Made by a program: the position numbers and the translations under genes. From assembly GCA_022410635.1 (NCBI GenBank), contig JAJVDF010000205.1:942658-1006657 (forward strand): a DNA stretch of 64,000 nucleotides. Reading direction: 5' to 3'. Below are positions 9,586 through 20,187 of the stretch, one piece after another. Within the stretch, counting starts at the first letter, position 1. Each line of letters opens with the position of its first letter. The DNA comes from Tretioscincus oriximinensis (taxonomy: Eukaryota; Chordata; Lepidosauria; Squamata; Gymnophthalmidae). The notes below the pieces were generated by a model, which had not been told where the DNA came from, searched no databases, and saw only the letters and a list, made by a program, of their open reading frames with translations.

Positions 9586-11849
9586 TTACATTTGCCTCCC
9601 ATGAATTTGTCTAATCTGCCAGCAGGATCCCAGGAATGGTGAATTGGCAGCGGTGGATTCAGTCCCCTCAACCATTCCATACCCCAATGCAGTGGGGATG
9701 GCATATTTAGACCCTTCATAAAATTCAACAAGTTTGTCCTGACCCACTACAGAAACGCGAGAATCTAAAGAAACTTCAGTTTCTAGTGTCTCCCGAGGTC
9801 TATGGCTGAAGTAGAAGGAACGTTCTCCAAGGTGCAACACAATGAAATCGGTTTATTCTTCTAAAAAGAGAATATAATGATAAGGACACACTTAAATAAT
9901 AATGCTAGTTGAAAATGTGCCAGGGTTTTTAAGAAAGGAAATCATCTTGCAAATGCACTTCATTTTAATAGCTATCTGGCATTTTTGCAATACCTCTGAA
10001 TGATAGAACCAGAAATGGTGAACAAAACAAGTGTCTGGAATTGTAGCAAATTATTACATTTTGGAGCCAAAGTGATCCAAAAATCCAGTTCTCTTTTGAA
10101 AATTCAGTTGAATTTGTACTCATGAATGTTTGCACATCCAATACTGTGGTCATTCAAAATCCTGATGGAACAAACTTGCAAATACTATTTGATCAACCAG
10201 GGGGGTTTGCCTTGAAAAGGGTTTTTCAATAGAAAAAACTGTTTTTGAACTCATTCAAATACACACAANCATTTGTTCAATTAACTGGTGTTTTGTAGAT
10301 CCAAACACCACAGGTGTTTCAGTGTGATACCAGTGGGTCTCAGTGGCACACCGAATGCACAATTTTAGATTTCTAAAATTTAGATTTCGTTCTAGAAATG
10401 CACATTTATAGAGCCAAGCTTCAAAACCCAAGGGAAGCAACTTCAGTTTGCAAAGTATAAATAACTACTGATAAACTACAGGGACAAGTCAGAAGCCCAA
10501 TTTCCACACCCTACATAAAGCGCTTTGGAGGCAAGATTGGAGATGCTGTTTGCCCCACATGTGTCCAGCCTTCCACGCGCTCTAAAGGTCTTTAGAGAGA
10601 AGTAAACAGGCTCCTGATATCAAGCAATTTTAACAGCCTCCGAGTCGTCACCCAGAATAAGGCTCTCTGTGGACAGGACTTCCCAGAGAAGTCCCAGAGA
10701 AAAATATCTCCAGAGCTGCTAACAGCAAATTGTAAAGATTTAATTGGCTCTTGGAGTGCAGAGACTGCCTGGGAAGAGTAGGCAGGGTTGCAGGGAATTC
10801 TGGGGATTGTAGTTAGGAAAATACAGTAGTGCCTTCCGTGGTTCCTTGTTCAAACTAAGGCAGCAGCTGAATTGGAAGTAAAATGGGGATGAAAAGCCAA
10901 CGTTTTTGTTTTTGTTTAAGCGTTTGTAAAACGGGACAGAGAGACAGGTGGGGATTTAGCCATTGGTAGAAAATTACTGGCCATATTCATACATTTCAGT
11001 TAAATTGCATCAATGGATAAATGTTCCATGTAGATATAAAGGGCATCAATGAAATTGAGGTAGGAACTGTGGGCGTTCTTGTAGCTGTTTTCTCACTCTG
11101 CAACCGATCTTCATGGGCTCTCAAATGGCCTTTCAAGTCAATTTCCTTCTCCGCGTGGATTAACTTCCATTCCCATCTCCTATTATGAGTCACAGTGGCA
11201 TTCATTGGCCAGGCTAAATGTTTTCACGATTGGATAATTTCATTCACCACAATCAATCTGAACTAGGAAAGATGNGTGACTGTAAACAATTTATTTGGAA
11301 ATTTCCACAGCTCTTCTTTTTTTTTTTTGCTGACTCTTGGATAACCTTATTGGCTGTTTCCTTAATATACTGTCATGATTTCACTCTCTTGCAAGTTTGT
11401 TAGTGTCTCAGTTAACCTTTCCTGATATCTTTCTTCAGCATTAGTGAGCACCTGGAGGAGTGTGATATATTGGCAATAAAGCCAAGTGTATGAACTTTAT
11501 ATTCTGAAAATTGCTTAAATGTGTTGAATCACAAGCATTGTGGAGCCTCTGAGGAAGATTATACCTGCCTTGCAGACAGGAAATGTATGTTATTTTAAGT
11601 CCCCCTGAGAACTACTTCTGAGAAAAGTGCAACCCTTCATATTCTCAATATTCTCCACCTTAGTTTTCATCTCTCCTGAATGTAGTTCCTAGTAGATTGT
11701 TAGCTTGCTTATGATAAAGTTCAAAAATACAAAGCTTGATGGAGGTACCAGATTCAAACTACCTTTTACTGTTTGTTGGGCACTGTGTCTTAGCTGCATT
11801 CAGGCAGCATCTGAAACATAGTGTTTTAGTGTAATTGTGGGGGAATTGC
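9586..11849. other. Mostly unique DNA, no gene recognised
   Basis: A minus-strand open frame at 9586-9852 (about 88 codons) has protein-like composition but no domain or splice support. A GGGGATTGTAGTT motif lies at 10802-10814. Otherwise featureless. Confidence 0.5.
10800..10814 (-). promoter_or_regulatory. ZNF143/THAP11-like motif
   Basis: On the minus strand the sequence AACTACAATCCCCAG is one mismatch from the core ACTACAATTCCCAG bound by ZNF143 and THAP11 in vertebrates. Similar motifs at 27058-27072 and 36909-36924 show that it can be repeat-borne. There is no evidence of a promoter here. Confidence 0.3.
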
Positions 11850-11857
11850 CAGATAGA

Positions 11858-12051
11858 AGGCTGACCAGATGACCCTTTTTGGGGAGCTTTGAAAACCTGG
11901 TTTTGGGGTGCCTCTCGTTTTTTTCTGAAGGAAATAAAAAAAATTCCACAGCAAAAATCTTTTTTTGAAAAAAAAATCCTCATAAAAAAACGGGAAGCAC
12001 CCCAAAACCGGGTTTTCAAATCCCCCCAAAAGGGGTCACCTGGTCAGCCTA
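11858..12051. mobile_element. Palindromic hAT-type MITE, copy 1
   Basis: The arms are long inverted repeats. AGGCTGACCAGATGACCC... at the left end mirrors ...GGGTCACCTGGTCAGCCTA at the right end, with inner GAAAACCTGGTTTTGGGGTG mirrored by CACCCCAAAACCGGGTTTTC. An 8-bp CAGATAGA flanks both sides (11850-11857 and 12052-12059). An 8-bp duplication points to the hAT superfamily. The loop is poly-T/poly-A rich. A sister copy lies at 55.5 kb. No transposase sequence. Confidence 0.75.
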
Positions 12052-12059
12052 CAGATAGA

Positions 12060-12737
12060 TCAGTGAAAACTCAACCATAGTCCATGCTACAAAGGTGGGC
12101 TGTAGTACATTCCTCTGAGGGAAACCCCGCTTAGAGATGACAAGTCACGTGGTCCTTCTGAACATGTATATGTCCACGTGCATATGCAAGAACTGTCTCC
12201 ATATACGATGTGCCAGGTGTACGGCAGTAGATGTTAATTAGGAACCGACAGGAAAAGAGGAAGTGAAATGCAACAGTACCGAGCCATATTTCATCTGCAA
12301 AGCCAATTTTCAATGCACTATGGATCAAAGGCTAGTTTAGAGGAATGAAAATGCCTTGAAAACCCTCTAATCCCGTTTGTGGGGCAATTCCTACATTTCG
12401 ATAGCAATTCTCAGATGTTATCAACCGTTTATGGAAAGCTTGTCCAAAGAATCTAATTTTGGCTATGATTTGCTATGTAGCATTCGCAGGTATGAGTGAC
12501 ACAAAGGTTTGCAGCGGTCTCCAAATGTTTGGCACCACACTCTTTCACTTGCCCATGCAGGGCTATTGCCTTAGGCAAGGTCTTGGAAAGGCCTTGGCAG
12601 ACATGCTCAGGGGAAGGCGATTGTCAAGTCCTATTTCAGTTTGACTTAAAGCAACGGGATGGCACTGCAGTGGGGGACGGAGGGTGGGAAGCAACATCCT
12701 GGATACAATTTATGCTTCCAATGATACGGTACCATTT
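12060..12737. other. Unique DNA, no gene recognised
   Basis: Short open frames only; no repeat recognised. Confidence 0.5.
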
Positions 12738-13058
12738 GCAGGCAGGGATAGCTCAGTTGCTTAGGAATTTGTCTCTCGCCTGGGAGATCGGGATTCGAAG
12801 CCCTGTGTTGGACGTGGGGAGGGGTGAGCACCTTCCACTAGCCTGTAGCTCTAGCCAACCCAGCTATTCGAAAGCATGAATTGCAAGAAATTGCAAATGA
12901 CTGCAAGTAGATACATGGGAACCACCATAGCCTGGTGGGGAAGATAGAATGTCAGCCTTCGGGCAAAAATATATCCTTGTAAGCCACTTTGAGTCCCTTT
13001 GAAAGGTGAGAAAAGCAGGGTATAAGAACCCAGTTCTTCTTCTTCTTCTTCTTTTTTA
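12738..13058 (+). mobile_element. tRNA-derived SINE (TTC-tail family), full length
   Basis: The A box lies in GGGATAGCTCAGTTGCTTAG and the B box in GGGATTCGAAGCCC, a tRNA-like polymerase III promoter. The body motifs follow in order (GTGAGCACCTTCCACTAGCC, CAACCCAGCTATTCGAAAGC, CTGGTGGGGAAGATAGAATG). The tail is TTGTAAGCCACTTTGAGTCC, a GGTATAAGAACCCAG motif and (TTC)n. The open frames across it are SINE sequence, not genes. Confidence 0.85.
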
Positions 13059-13093
13059 CACGAGGAGAGGAACCAACTTGTATGTTTGTGTGT

Positions 13094-13150
13094 ATAGCCG
13101 CCCTGAGACCAATGGCGAAGGGTAAGAAATAAATCATTTAAAATAAACAA
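13094..13150 (+). mobile_element. L2-type 3' tail relic
   Basis: GCCGCCCTGAGACCAATGGCG followed by AAGGGTAAGAAATAAATC resembles the L2 terminal sequence (GCCCTGAGACCATCGGGTAT then AAATAAATAA). It is too short to tell a LINE end from a SINE end. Confidence 0.4.
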
Positions 13151-13329
13151 ATACACATTTGGGTCTGTCTGTATGCATTTGTAGAAGCTTTCTGATTATT
13201 AAGAGACCTAAAAGATTCTGATTATTTAGAGACCTAAAAAATGTTGCAGTTGTATCTATTTATACCTTTGCTGGCTTGTTTATTGCAAAAAAAAAAAACC
13301 CAAAAACTGAACCCAATCAATGCATCTTT

Positions 13330-13850
13330 GAGATTAGGGAAGGAAGCCCGGATGTATTTCTGGCTATTGTCTTTTTTAATGATTTTCTTGGCTGCTTTGC
13401 ATTAATTTTAGAAGAGATTTGAGGAGGAAGAGGAGGCGGCAATCTCTATTGCAGCCCTATAGCCTGAGCCTTAATGCCCTCTGTGAGTAGAAGGCAATCA
13501 ATTATAAACTAATTGGGTGAAACGGCATCCTTAGAAACCTCTGGGCCTGGCTTCACAATCGGCATATTAATTCCTGCCCAAAACAAAGCAGCTGAAACTT
13601 CCGTGTTTAATCCTTGCCGCCAATCCTTGCACAAGGTTATCTGCTCACTTGCTCNCTCTCATACAAAAATGATTATTACTTAATTTCTTTCACATGCTGA
13701 TCACTTCCAAGGCCTGGCTATTCTGTAAGAGAACAATTCAATTAATCAGTCCTTTTGTGAGTTTATCCCTCAGCTATCCACTCTTGCCAGCTGCCGTCTT
13801 ATTCAGCCCTTTCGGATGTTTTTCTCTGCTGTTTTTTCTCCTACAGGGCT
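13330..13850. promoter_or_regulatory. Candidate conserved non-coding element
   Basis: About 500 bp of non-repetitive, balanced-composition sequence with many TAAT/ATTA homeodomain-type cores: CATTAATTTTAG, CAATCAATTATAAACTAATT, CATATTAATTCC, TTACTTAATTTC and CAATTCAATTAATCAG. No long open frame and no similarity to the repeats of the window. The look is that of a developmental enhancer, but this is inference from composition only; conservation was not tested. Confidence 0.3.
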
Positions 13851-14090
13851 GAAGAGATCGTCATCCAGAAAAGTCCGTAGCGGCTCTCCTCTTCTCGCAG
13901 CAATGACAACTGACTTCAAGTGGATTAATGGGCAGCAAAGAAGCAAACCAAGATGCTAATAACTGGGGTTGCTCCTTTGCTTTGAAAATCCTTAGAGTGA
14001 CACCCAAAGGAAAATAACACCGAGTCGGACGAGAATTTTTAACCCATCTTCAGTTCTCAAGAACTGGATTAAAGCAAGGGAAATACAGAG

Positions 14091-14341
14091 AGCCAGTTTG
14101 CTGTAGTGGTTAGAGTGTTGGACTCTCTCCCGGTTTGATTCCCCACTCCTCCTGGAGTGACCTTGAGCCAATCACACATTCTTTAGAACTCTCTCAGCCC
14201 CACTTACGTCACAAGGTGTCTGTTGTGGAGAAAGGAACCAATGTTATATGTGCCACCCTTTGCTCAGCTGCCCTGAGACCTTTAGATATAGGGCGGAATA
14301 TACATACAAATTAAATAATTAAATAAATAAATAAATAAAAA
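14091..14341 (+). mobile_element. Sauria-head SINE with L2-type tail
   Basis: The head AGCCAGTTTGCTGTAGTGG, then GTTAGAGTGTTGGACTC, and the B-box-like GGTTTGATTCCCC are the Sauria SINE tRNA-related region. The tail GCTGCCCTGAGACCTTTAGA, then ATATAGGGCGGAATATAC and (AAATA)n matches the L2 3' end at 28.0 kb. The arrangement implies mobilisation by L2 reverse transcriptase. Confidence 0.8.
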
Positions 14342-14646
14342 GTCTTCCCACAGTTCTTCAGAACTGTATATGTCTGATTCTGGCCTTCTTTTATCTGAGC
14401 TACCTTAGCCTCAAGAAATGACACTTGCTCCCTGAACACCAGGGCCTAAGCTTCAGTAGCAAGAAGACCCACCTTGGATTTAGGAAATTTGGAAAGAAAA
14501 TTACTATTCGTTTTGCTGCTGTGTTCTTCCATTCTGAAACTGGATTGGAGCTGGATTAAAGTTCGGGTGGGATTATAGCCTAGAAGTTGTTTGCACCAAG
14601 CCTATGTGCAATACCTTGTGGTGGTTCTGCTGCTGTTGCTGTTGGG

Positions 14647-14721
14647 AGGTGGAGGAGGAGGAGGAGAAGAAGGAGAAGGAGGAGGAGAAGAAGAAGAAAA
14701 GAAGAAGAAGAAAGTAGTAGC

Positions 14722-14753
<32 letters not shown>

Positions 14754-14925
14754 ATTTTTATACCTGGCTTTCCTCGAAGCTGCTTACAAGCTTGTTTTTT
14801 GCTTGAAAGCTTACGTTCTCTCTTTCCCCATCACGTTGTGATGGTCCCTATTTATCTAACCGCAATTTCTTGATGTAGAAAAGCTGGGTTGGCTAGAACT
14901 GAGGCAGCAGAGGGTGCTCAACCCT
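14647..14925 (-). mobile_element. tRNA-derived SINE with GGA/GAA/GTA tail
   Basis: On the minus strand a diverged TTC-tail SINE lies at about 14755-14925 (GGTTGGCTAGAACT, TTATCTAACCGCAATTTCTT, GCTGCTTACAAGC). Its tail is a compound purine-rich microsatellite: GGA/GAA mixed at 14647-14712 and pure (GTA)n at 14713-14752. The high-scoring poly-Arg/Gly/Ser frames here are translations of this tail. Confidence 0.65.
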
Positions 14926-14929
14926 CCGG

Positions 14930-15687
14930 GTCCAGCCACTTGTAAAATAATTAAAAAATAAGTTTTCAGGCTCCTGGGTCCCCACTTTGCTTATCTGCCC
15001 CGAATGTCTTCGTTACACCACTGTATTGCATTAATGCATAAAGGCTGAGGTGTAGGTAGTTTGGACAGGTGAGGGATGAAGGCACCTGAAATTATCCAAT
15101 AGCATTTGGGTGGAGGAGGGACTAACTGCACTTCCTCTTGACAACCAGCAAACAAGATGGCTGACGAAAAATCTTGCTTGTCAGAAATATATGAACAAGA
15201 CAAATTAAAACCTGTAAATATTGGAATAAACATGCAATGTTTGTTGCGTTGCTAGGCTTTCATCATTTTCCCAGTCAGCAGGTTATGCAAATTAGCACCA
15301 GGAGTCTCAGATTCCAGGCTGCTGCTGCTGTCTTGAGTGGCTCTTCCCAATTTCACCGCATCTTTTGGTCATGGTGACTTTCATTATCTTCCCAGCCAGG
15401 AGCAGGATATGCAGATTAGGCTTTGGACCTGCAGTGCACACAGTAGCAGCTTGAATGACAAAACAGAGGGCAAAGAAGAAAAGACTCCTGTACCTTTTAT
15501 GGAAATCTACCTTTTATAGAGGCTTTTGACATGCATCTAAACAAAGGGATGAGCTTTCCAGNATGTATCTGCTTGCAAGCATATAGACAAGTCCCCCAGC
15601 CAACTTCCTGTAAGCAGAAAAAATGTTTCCTGTAGACATGAGTGGGATTGGATGCAGATTGGCCAAAGAGGCTTCTTCCTTCCCAGA
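14930..15687. other. Unique DNA, no gene recognised
   Basis: A short CTG run near 15320-15330. No exon or repeat recognised. Confidence 0.5.
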
Positions 15688-16016
15688 TAGGATTGCCATA
15701 CGTCCCTGGAAGGCGGGACAATCCCGGTTTGGGGGACTAAAATATAGTCCCCTCTGGGTTTTAAGATAAAATCCCGGATTTTTACATTCCCCGATGCTGC
15801 GTCAAGGAATATAAAAATGCAGGATTTTAAAGGAAAAGGAGTCGTCAGAGCTGACGGCTGCAGCCNGAGCAACGCTTTCCAGGGTCCTGGAAGGAACCTC
15901 GGAGCGGGACGTAACTGCTCCAATGCTGGAGGCGGGGTTTTGTGCCCGCTGTCAGGCAAAGTGCAGCAACTCACCTCCAGCAGAGGAAAAACGCCTGGGT
16001 TTGTGACAGGAGGACA
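15688..16016. mobile_element. Possible DNA-transposon left end, truncated by gap
   Basis: TAGGATTGCCATACGTCCCT followed by CGGGACAATCCCGG and GTCCCCTCTGGG looks like the terminal region of a non-autonomous vertebrate DNA transposon with internal short palindromes. The right end would lie in or beyond the N gap, so neither terminal repeat nor target duplication can be checked. Confidence 0.3.
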
Positions 16017-16053
16017 GCTCTTCTTCTTCTTCTTCTTCTTCTTCTTCTTCTTC
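16017..16053 (+). repeat. (CTT)n tract running into assembly gap
   Basis: About 12 uninterrupted CTT triplets run directly into the Ns. The same triplet forms the tail of the abundant SINE in this window. The assembly probably broke because the tract is long. Confidence 0.85.
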
Positions 16054-16655
16054 NNNNNNNNNNNNNNNNNNNNNNNNNNNNNNNNNNNNNNNNNNNNNNN
16101 NNNNNNNNNNNNNNNNNNNNNNNNNNNNNNNNNNNNNNNNNNNNNNNNNNNNNNNNNNNNNNNNNNNNNNNNNNNNNNNNNNNNNNNNNNNNNNNNNNNN
16201 NNNNNNNNNNNNNNNNNNNNNNNNNNNNNNNNNNNNNNNNNNNNNNNNNNNNNNNNNNNNNNNNNNNNNNNNNNNNNNNNNNNNNNNNNNNNNNNNNNNN
16301 NNNNNNNNNNNNNNNNNNNNNNNNNNNNNNNNNNNNNNNNNNNNNNNNNNNNNNNNNNNNNNNNNNNNNNNNNNNNNNNNNNNNNNNNNNNNNNNNNNNN
16401 NNNNNNNNNNNNNNNNNNNNNNNNNNNNNNNNNNNNNNNNNNNNNNNNNNNNNNNNNNNNNNNNNNNNNNNNNNNNNNNNNNNNNNNNNNNNNNNNNNNN
16501 NNNNNNNNNNNNNNNNNNNNNNNNNNNNNNNNNNNNNNNNNNNNNNNNNNNNNNNNNNNNNNNNNNNNNNNNNNNNNNNNNNNNNNNNNNNNNNNNNNNN
16601 NNNNNNNNNNNNNNNNNNNNNNNNNNNNNNNNNNNNNNNNNNNNNNNNNNNNNNN
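16054..16655. other. Assembly gap (602 Ns)
   Basis: No sequence. Open frames reported across it are artefacts of reading N as an unknown residue. Its left border is a CTT repeat; its right border is unique. Confidence 0.99.
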
Positions 16656-17184
16656 TGCTTTATTAACCTTGGTGAGGTTTTACAGTCGTTATGGGAAATG
16701 GTGGGGGCCACCCTCCATTAATTCATGACACTGCCATTACCTAAGCCATAAAACATTAGGATTGTTTTAAGACAATGACAATAGCAACATAAACCTAAGT
16801 ACCTTTTGACCAGAAGGAAGCAGGCAACACTGTTGCACCAAGGAGCACTTCCATTGGACGAAACAAAGGGCACCATGAGCAGATGTGCAGATGCTGGTTG
16901 TTTGCTGGGCTCCACCGTCACACACGGCAGGCTCCTCTGCCCCATCGTTCCAGTGATCAAGGCTGCCTTTGGTTCTAGCACCACCACTTCTAAGGTACGC
17001 CTATTAAGGGATTTTGCCCACACTTGGCTTGTACCGGGGGAGGGGCCTCAAGGGAGAAGGGAACGTCCAGTTTTAAAAATATCACATTTTGCACTCACAG
17101 AGCAGCTTTTACCAGCTCTTATCATTACAACTACCAGTTAGCTTTTGCTAGCAGCAAAGCCATCTAGGCCCTATTCATTGACTA
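16656..17184. other. Unique DNA, no gene confirmed
   Basis: A plus-strand frame at 16806-17141 and an overlapping minus-strand frame at 16718-17023 are both about 100 codons. A donor-like TAAG|GTACGC lies at 16994. Neither translation carries a domain I recognise, so no gene is called. Confidence 0.45.
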
Positions 17185-17231
17185 AACATGATACACCAAT
17201 GTGAATCAGCTGCAAAAAAAGCAAACACAAT
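17185..17231 (+). mobile_element. CR1 LINE fragment (ORF2)
   Basis: AATCAGCTGCAAAAAAAGCA and AACACAATCCTA match the CR1 ORF2 stretch also present at 62190-62225 (CAGCTGCAAAAATGGCAAAT). The fragment ends where the following SINE begins, so the SINE may have inserted into it. Confidence 0.45.
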
Positions 17232-17465
17232 CCTAATTTGGTGTAGTGGTTGAGTTTTGGACTCGTANCTGGTAGTCTCCTGGTTCGATTCCCCACTCCT
17301 CTACNAAAGCCAGCTGGGTGACCTTGGGCCAGTCACAGTTCTTTGAACTCTCTCAGCCCCACCTACTCCACAGGGTGTCTGTTGTGGAGAAAGCAACAAA
17401 AGCTATGTGCACCGCCCTATGGTTGGCCATCCTGAGACCTTCGGGTTTAGGGCGGGATACAAGTA

Positions 17466-17512
<47 letters not shown>

Positions 17513-17548
17513 ACAAATAAATAAACAAATAAATAAATAAATAAATAA
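17232..17548 (+). mobile_element. Sauria-head SINE with L2-type tail
   Basis: TTTGGTGTAGTGGTTGAG head, CTGGTTCGATTCCCC B box, GACCTTGGGCCAGTCACAG body, and the tail CCATCCTGAGACCTTCGGG, then TTAGGGCGGGATAC. The (AAAT)n tail is long, 17465-17548, with a few AAAC units. Confidence 0.85.
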
Positions 17549-17549
17549 T

Positions 17550-18535
17550 GGATTCTTGAACAGTGCCATCAAATATTCCTCTTGTGGCCTCCTTGTGGGC
17601 ATCAAAGTGGCAAATGCACTTCAACTTAAGCAAGTGCAAGGTCATGCATATTGGGGCAAAGAACCCAAAATACTCCTACCACCTGATGGGAACCAAGCTT
17701 TCTGTGACCGAGCAAGAAAAGGATCTTGGGGTGCTAGTGGACAATTCAATGAAAATGTCAACCCAGTGTGCAGCAGCAGCAAAAAAGGCAAATTCCATGT
17801 TGGGGATAATTAGGAAAGGAATCGAAAATAAGTCANCAAATGTTGTTTTGCCTCTTTATAAATCTGTGNTGAGGCCACATTTGGAATACTGTGTTCAATT
17901 CTGGTCACCACATCTCAAGAGGGATATTTTGGAACTGGAGAAGGTGCAGAAAAGGGCAACAAAAATGATCAAGGGTCTGGAGCACCTCCCTTACGAAGCA
18001 AGGCTGCAACGTCTGGGCCTCTTCAGCCTTGAAAGGAGACGTTTGAGGGGTGATCTGATTGAAGTGTACAAAATCATGCATGGGATCGACAGGGTGAATA
18101 GAGAAAAAATGTTTTCTCTATCACACAACACAAGGACAAGAGGGCACTCCTTAAAACTGTTGGGTAGAAAAGTGAGAACAAAGTATTTTTTCACCCAGAG
18201 GGTCATTGGCCTGTGGAATTTACTTCCTGAAGAGGTAGTGGTAGCTGACAGCTTGGATAGTTTCAAGACAGGACTAGACAGGTTTATGGACACCAAAGGT
18301 ATAAATGGATACTAGGATGGATGTCTGGATGTTGCCTCTGGGATGGAGCAACAGGCAGGACTCCTGAAGTGCCATTTGCAGGGAGGCATGAACAGGAGCA
18401 TATTTTGCTTTCCTCTGTTCGGACTGCCCAGGTGCATCTGGTGGGCCTCTGTGTGACACAGAATGCTGGACTTAATGGGNTGTGGCCTGATCCAGTATGG
18501 CTCTTCTTATGTTCTTATGTTCTTAAGTTGCTNTT
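17550..18535 (+). mobile_element. CR1 LINE, ORF2 C-terminal part and 3' end
   Basis: An open frame at 17563-18315 encodes the C-terminal end of CR1 ORF2 (reverse transcriptase polyprotein). Recognisable blocks are KCKVMHIGAKNP, EKDLGVLVDNSMK, RPHLEYCVQFWSPH, LEKVQKRATKMI, RRRLRGDLIEVYKIMHG and GLWNLLPEEVVVADSLDSFK. The 3' untranslated region (CATCTGGTGGGCCTCTGTG) and a TTCTTATG octamer tail follow at 18510-18527. The copy is strongly 5'-truncated, lacking endonuclease and RT core, yet almost free of stops, so it is fairly young. It is not a host gene. Confidence 0.92.
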
Positions 18536-19314
18536 TACACTCCTAGGCCCTTTCCTTTGTTGCCTCCTCTGGACCCGCTTCTTTGACCAATGATTGTCTT
18601 GTCATATGTCAGAGGAAGGTTCCATTTTAATTATCTCTCAGGCATATGTTTTATATGTATATCTTATATTTCATTGTTGTGACACGGCAAGAGACCCCAA
18701 TTAATTCCAAGATGAGNCTCTAGCTTTTAAAAACCGAGATCTAAACTCTTAAGTTATTTACAGTCTATCTGTATTTTAAGAAGCTGAGCGCCGAGTCTGC
18801 CCACATTTGGGGTGGGGGAGTTTATTTCCAAACCTTTTATTCCAATATTTATGCTAAAAATGGCTTCTCCTGCTGTTTCTCTATCAGGCTAGGCTTACCA
18901 GACAAAATCTGGGAGACTCTGGAATCCCAAATAGTCTTGTGTGTGTCTTTCAAACCATCCTATGCTGAGGACTGAGGCTGAAAAGCGAAGGTGGTTTAAA
19001 AGTGCTTTAATGGCCATGGGTTTAATAGATCTATTTAAAAAAGTATTTTATTTTATTGTGCAATTTAACACCCCACTGCTCCCCCCAAAATATAAACTGG
19101 TAGCTTTATGAGCATTTTTATATCAGTGCAACTAGTTATTTATCCATTTCGTATGATTACATCATTCTAAAGGTATCATGCTTTTAAATATCAGCCAGAA
19201 GCATTTCTGGATGAGCTCATATCTGGTTTCTTTAGCAAATCGATGGGTAATCATCTTGACATTTAGTTTTGCATATGCAGCTATAAAATCAAATGTTCTT
19301 GGCTTTCTTTCCCA
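18536..19314. other. Unique DNA, no gene recognised
   Basis: AT-rich, short open frames only. Confidence 0.5.
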
Positions 19315-19479
19315 TCCCCACTGAGCCTTCTTCTTGGCTATATCTCAGAATAGGAACGTGCCATCTACATGCTAGTGTAGGCTATGGCAGGCCCCGAATG
19401 GGGCCTGCCAAAGCCTACACTGGCATGTGGATGACCAAGCTCTGTACCGAGATATAACCCAGAATAAGGCTCAGTGGGG
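19315..19479. repeat. Dispersed foldback family, copy 2, near-perfect hairpin
   Basis: Arms of about 80 bp (19315-19395 and 19400-19479) are inverted copies around a 4-base loop GAAT. At the centre GGCAGGCCCC faces GGGGCCTGCC; at the edges TCCCCACTGAGCC faces GGCTCAGTGGGGA. The arm carries the family motifs ATATCTCAGAATAGG, GCCATCTACATGCTAGTGT and AGGCTATGGCAGG. It is the best-preserved copy. No coding content. Confidence 0.8.
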
Positions 19480-20117
19480 ACAGTGGCTTTGGGAAGCAAA
19501 TAACTTACTGAATTCCCACACGGTGAGTCTACAGACNTTTGATAAACGTGCATTTATCCAGAATGACACCAGGGGGAGCCAAAGACCTGCTTTTAAATGC
19601 ACAAATGCAAGCAGCCTTCCAGATTTCCAGCTTGAAAGAGAGTTCGGAATTCATCATATTGCTTATCTTTAGGGGACGTAGCTTTAAAGAAGAATTTGTG
19701 GTCTTTCCTCCGACGTGATGATGCCAACCAGGAGGCTTTACAGAGCACTGGCGTGTTGTCCCTTCCCAGCTGCTTATCTTATAACCAAAGCAAAGGCTGC
19801 CTTTTCAAAATAACAGTGCTTNGCTATAAATCTTCCTTAGTTCCCTAGCAACTAGCACAATAAAAAAATCCAGAGGTTAGAGAGGGGGGGGGGGGATTAT
19901 TTAGAAGTCCCCCTGCGAATATGCATAAGGGCTAGTTTCTCATTCACATTGGAGAAGCTGGAAGGGGAGCATGGAAGGGAAGATAATGAACACAATGGCC
20001 TGGATCGTTAAATATTGCCCTGTGATTAAAATATGTGGAACTGCTGGTCACCTGCATGTCATGTGGCTTGAGATAATCAGCATCGTGCTGAGGAGCATCT
20101 CATACTGAGCTGAGCAC
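19480..20117. other. Unique DNA, no gene recognised
   Basis: A G run at about 19885-19894. Nothing else recognised. Confidence 0.5.
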
Positions 20118-20172
20118 ATGTCCTGCATCAAGCAGAGGACTGGGCCCGATACCCTGGAAGGTCCTGTCCAGT
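20118..20172 (+). mobile_element. CR1 LINE 3' tail fragment
   Basis: CTGCATCAAGCAGAGGACTG, then GGCCCGATACCCTGGAAGG, is the CR1 3' terminal region (compare 39190-39240). Very short. It abuts the GAA tract. Confidence 0.65.
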
Positions 20173-20187
20173 TTGGGGAATTCACAT

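Noticed and set aside
9586..9852. About 88-codon minus-strand frame with protein-like composition (CGTTTCTGTAGTGGGTCAGG region)
   Set aside because: No recognisable domain, no good acceptor in frame (a stop lies between the nearest AG and the frame), and no donor; length is within chance expectation.
12738..12820. tRNA genes at SINE heads (also 30.3, 33.4, 58.1 and 58.6 kb)
   Set aside because: A and B boxes are present, but no full cloverleaf and the sequence continues into the SINE body and tail; these are SINE promoters.
12851..13156. Conserved-looking peptide (MYLLAV...SNSWVG) recurring at 12.9, 20.6 and 58.2 kb
   Set aside because: It is the translation of the TTC-tail SINE body on one strand; the conservation is repeat homology, not a gene family.
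14587..14841. Arg/Gly/Glu/Ser-rich frames
   Set aside because: Translations of the GGA/GAA/GTA SINE tail.
15817..16728. 303-, 259- and 246-codon frames near 16 kb
   Set aside because: Most of their length is the N gap and the CTT tract.
16718..17141. Overlapping frames of about 100 codons on both strands
   Set aside because: Neither shows a known domain; only one weak donor-like site; cannot be told from chance.
17563..18315. 250-codon frame as a host gene
   Set aside because: It is the C-terminal part of CR1 ORF2 with its 3' tail; sister copies exist at 22 kb.
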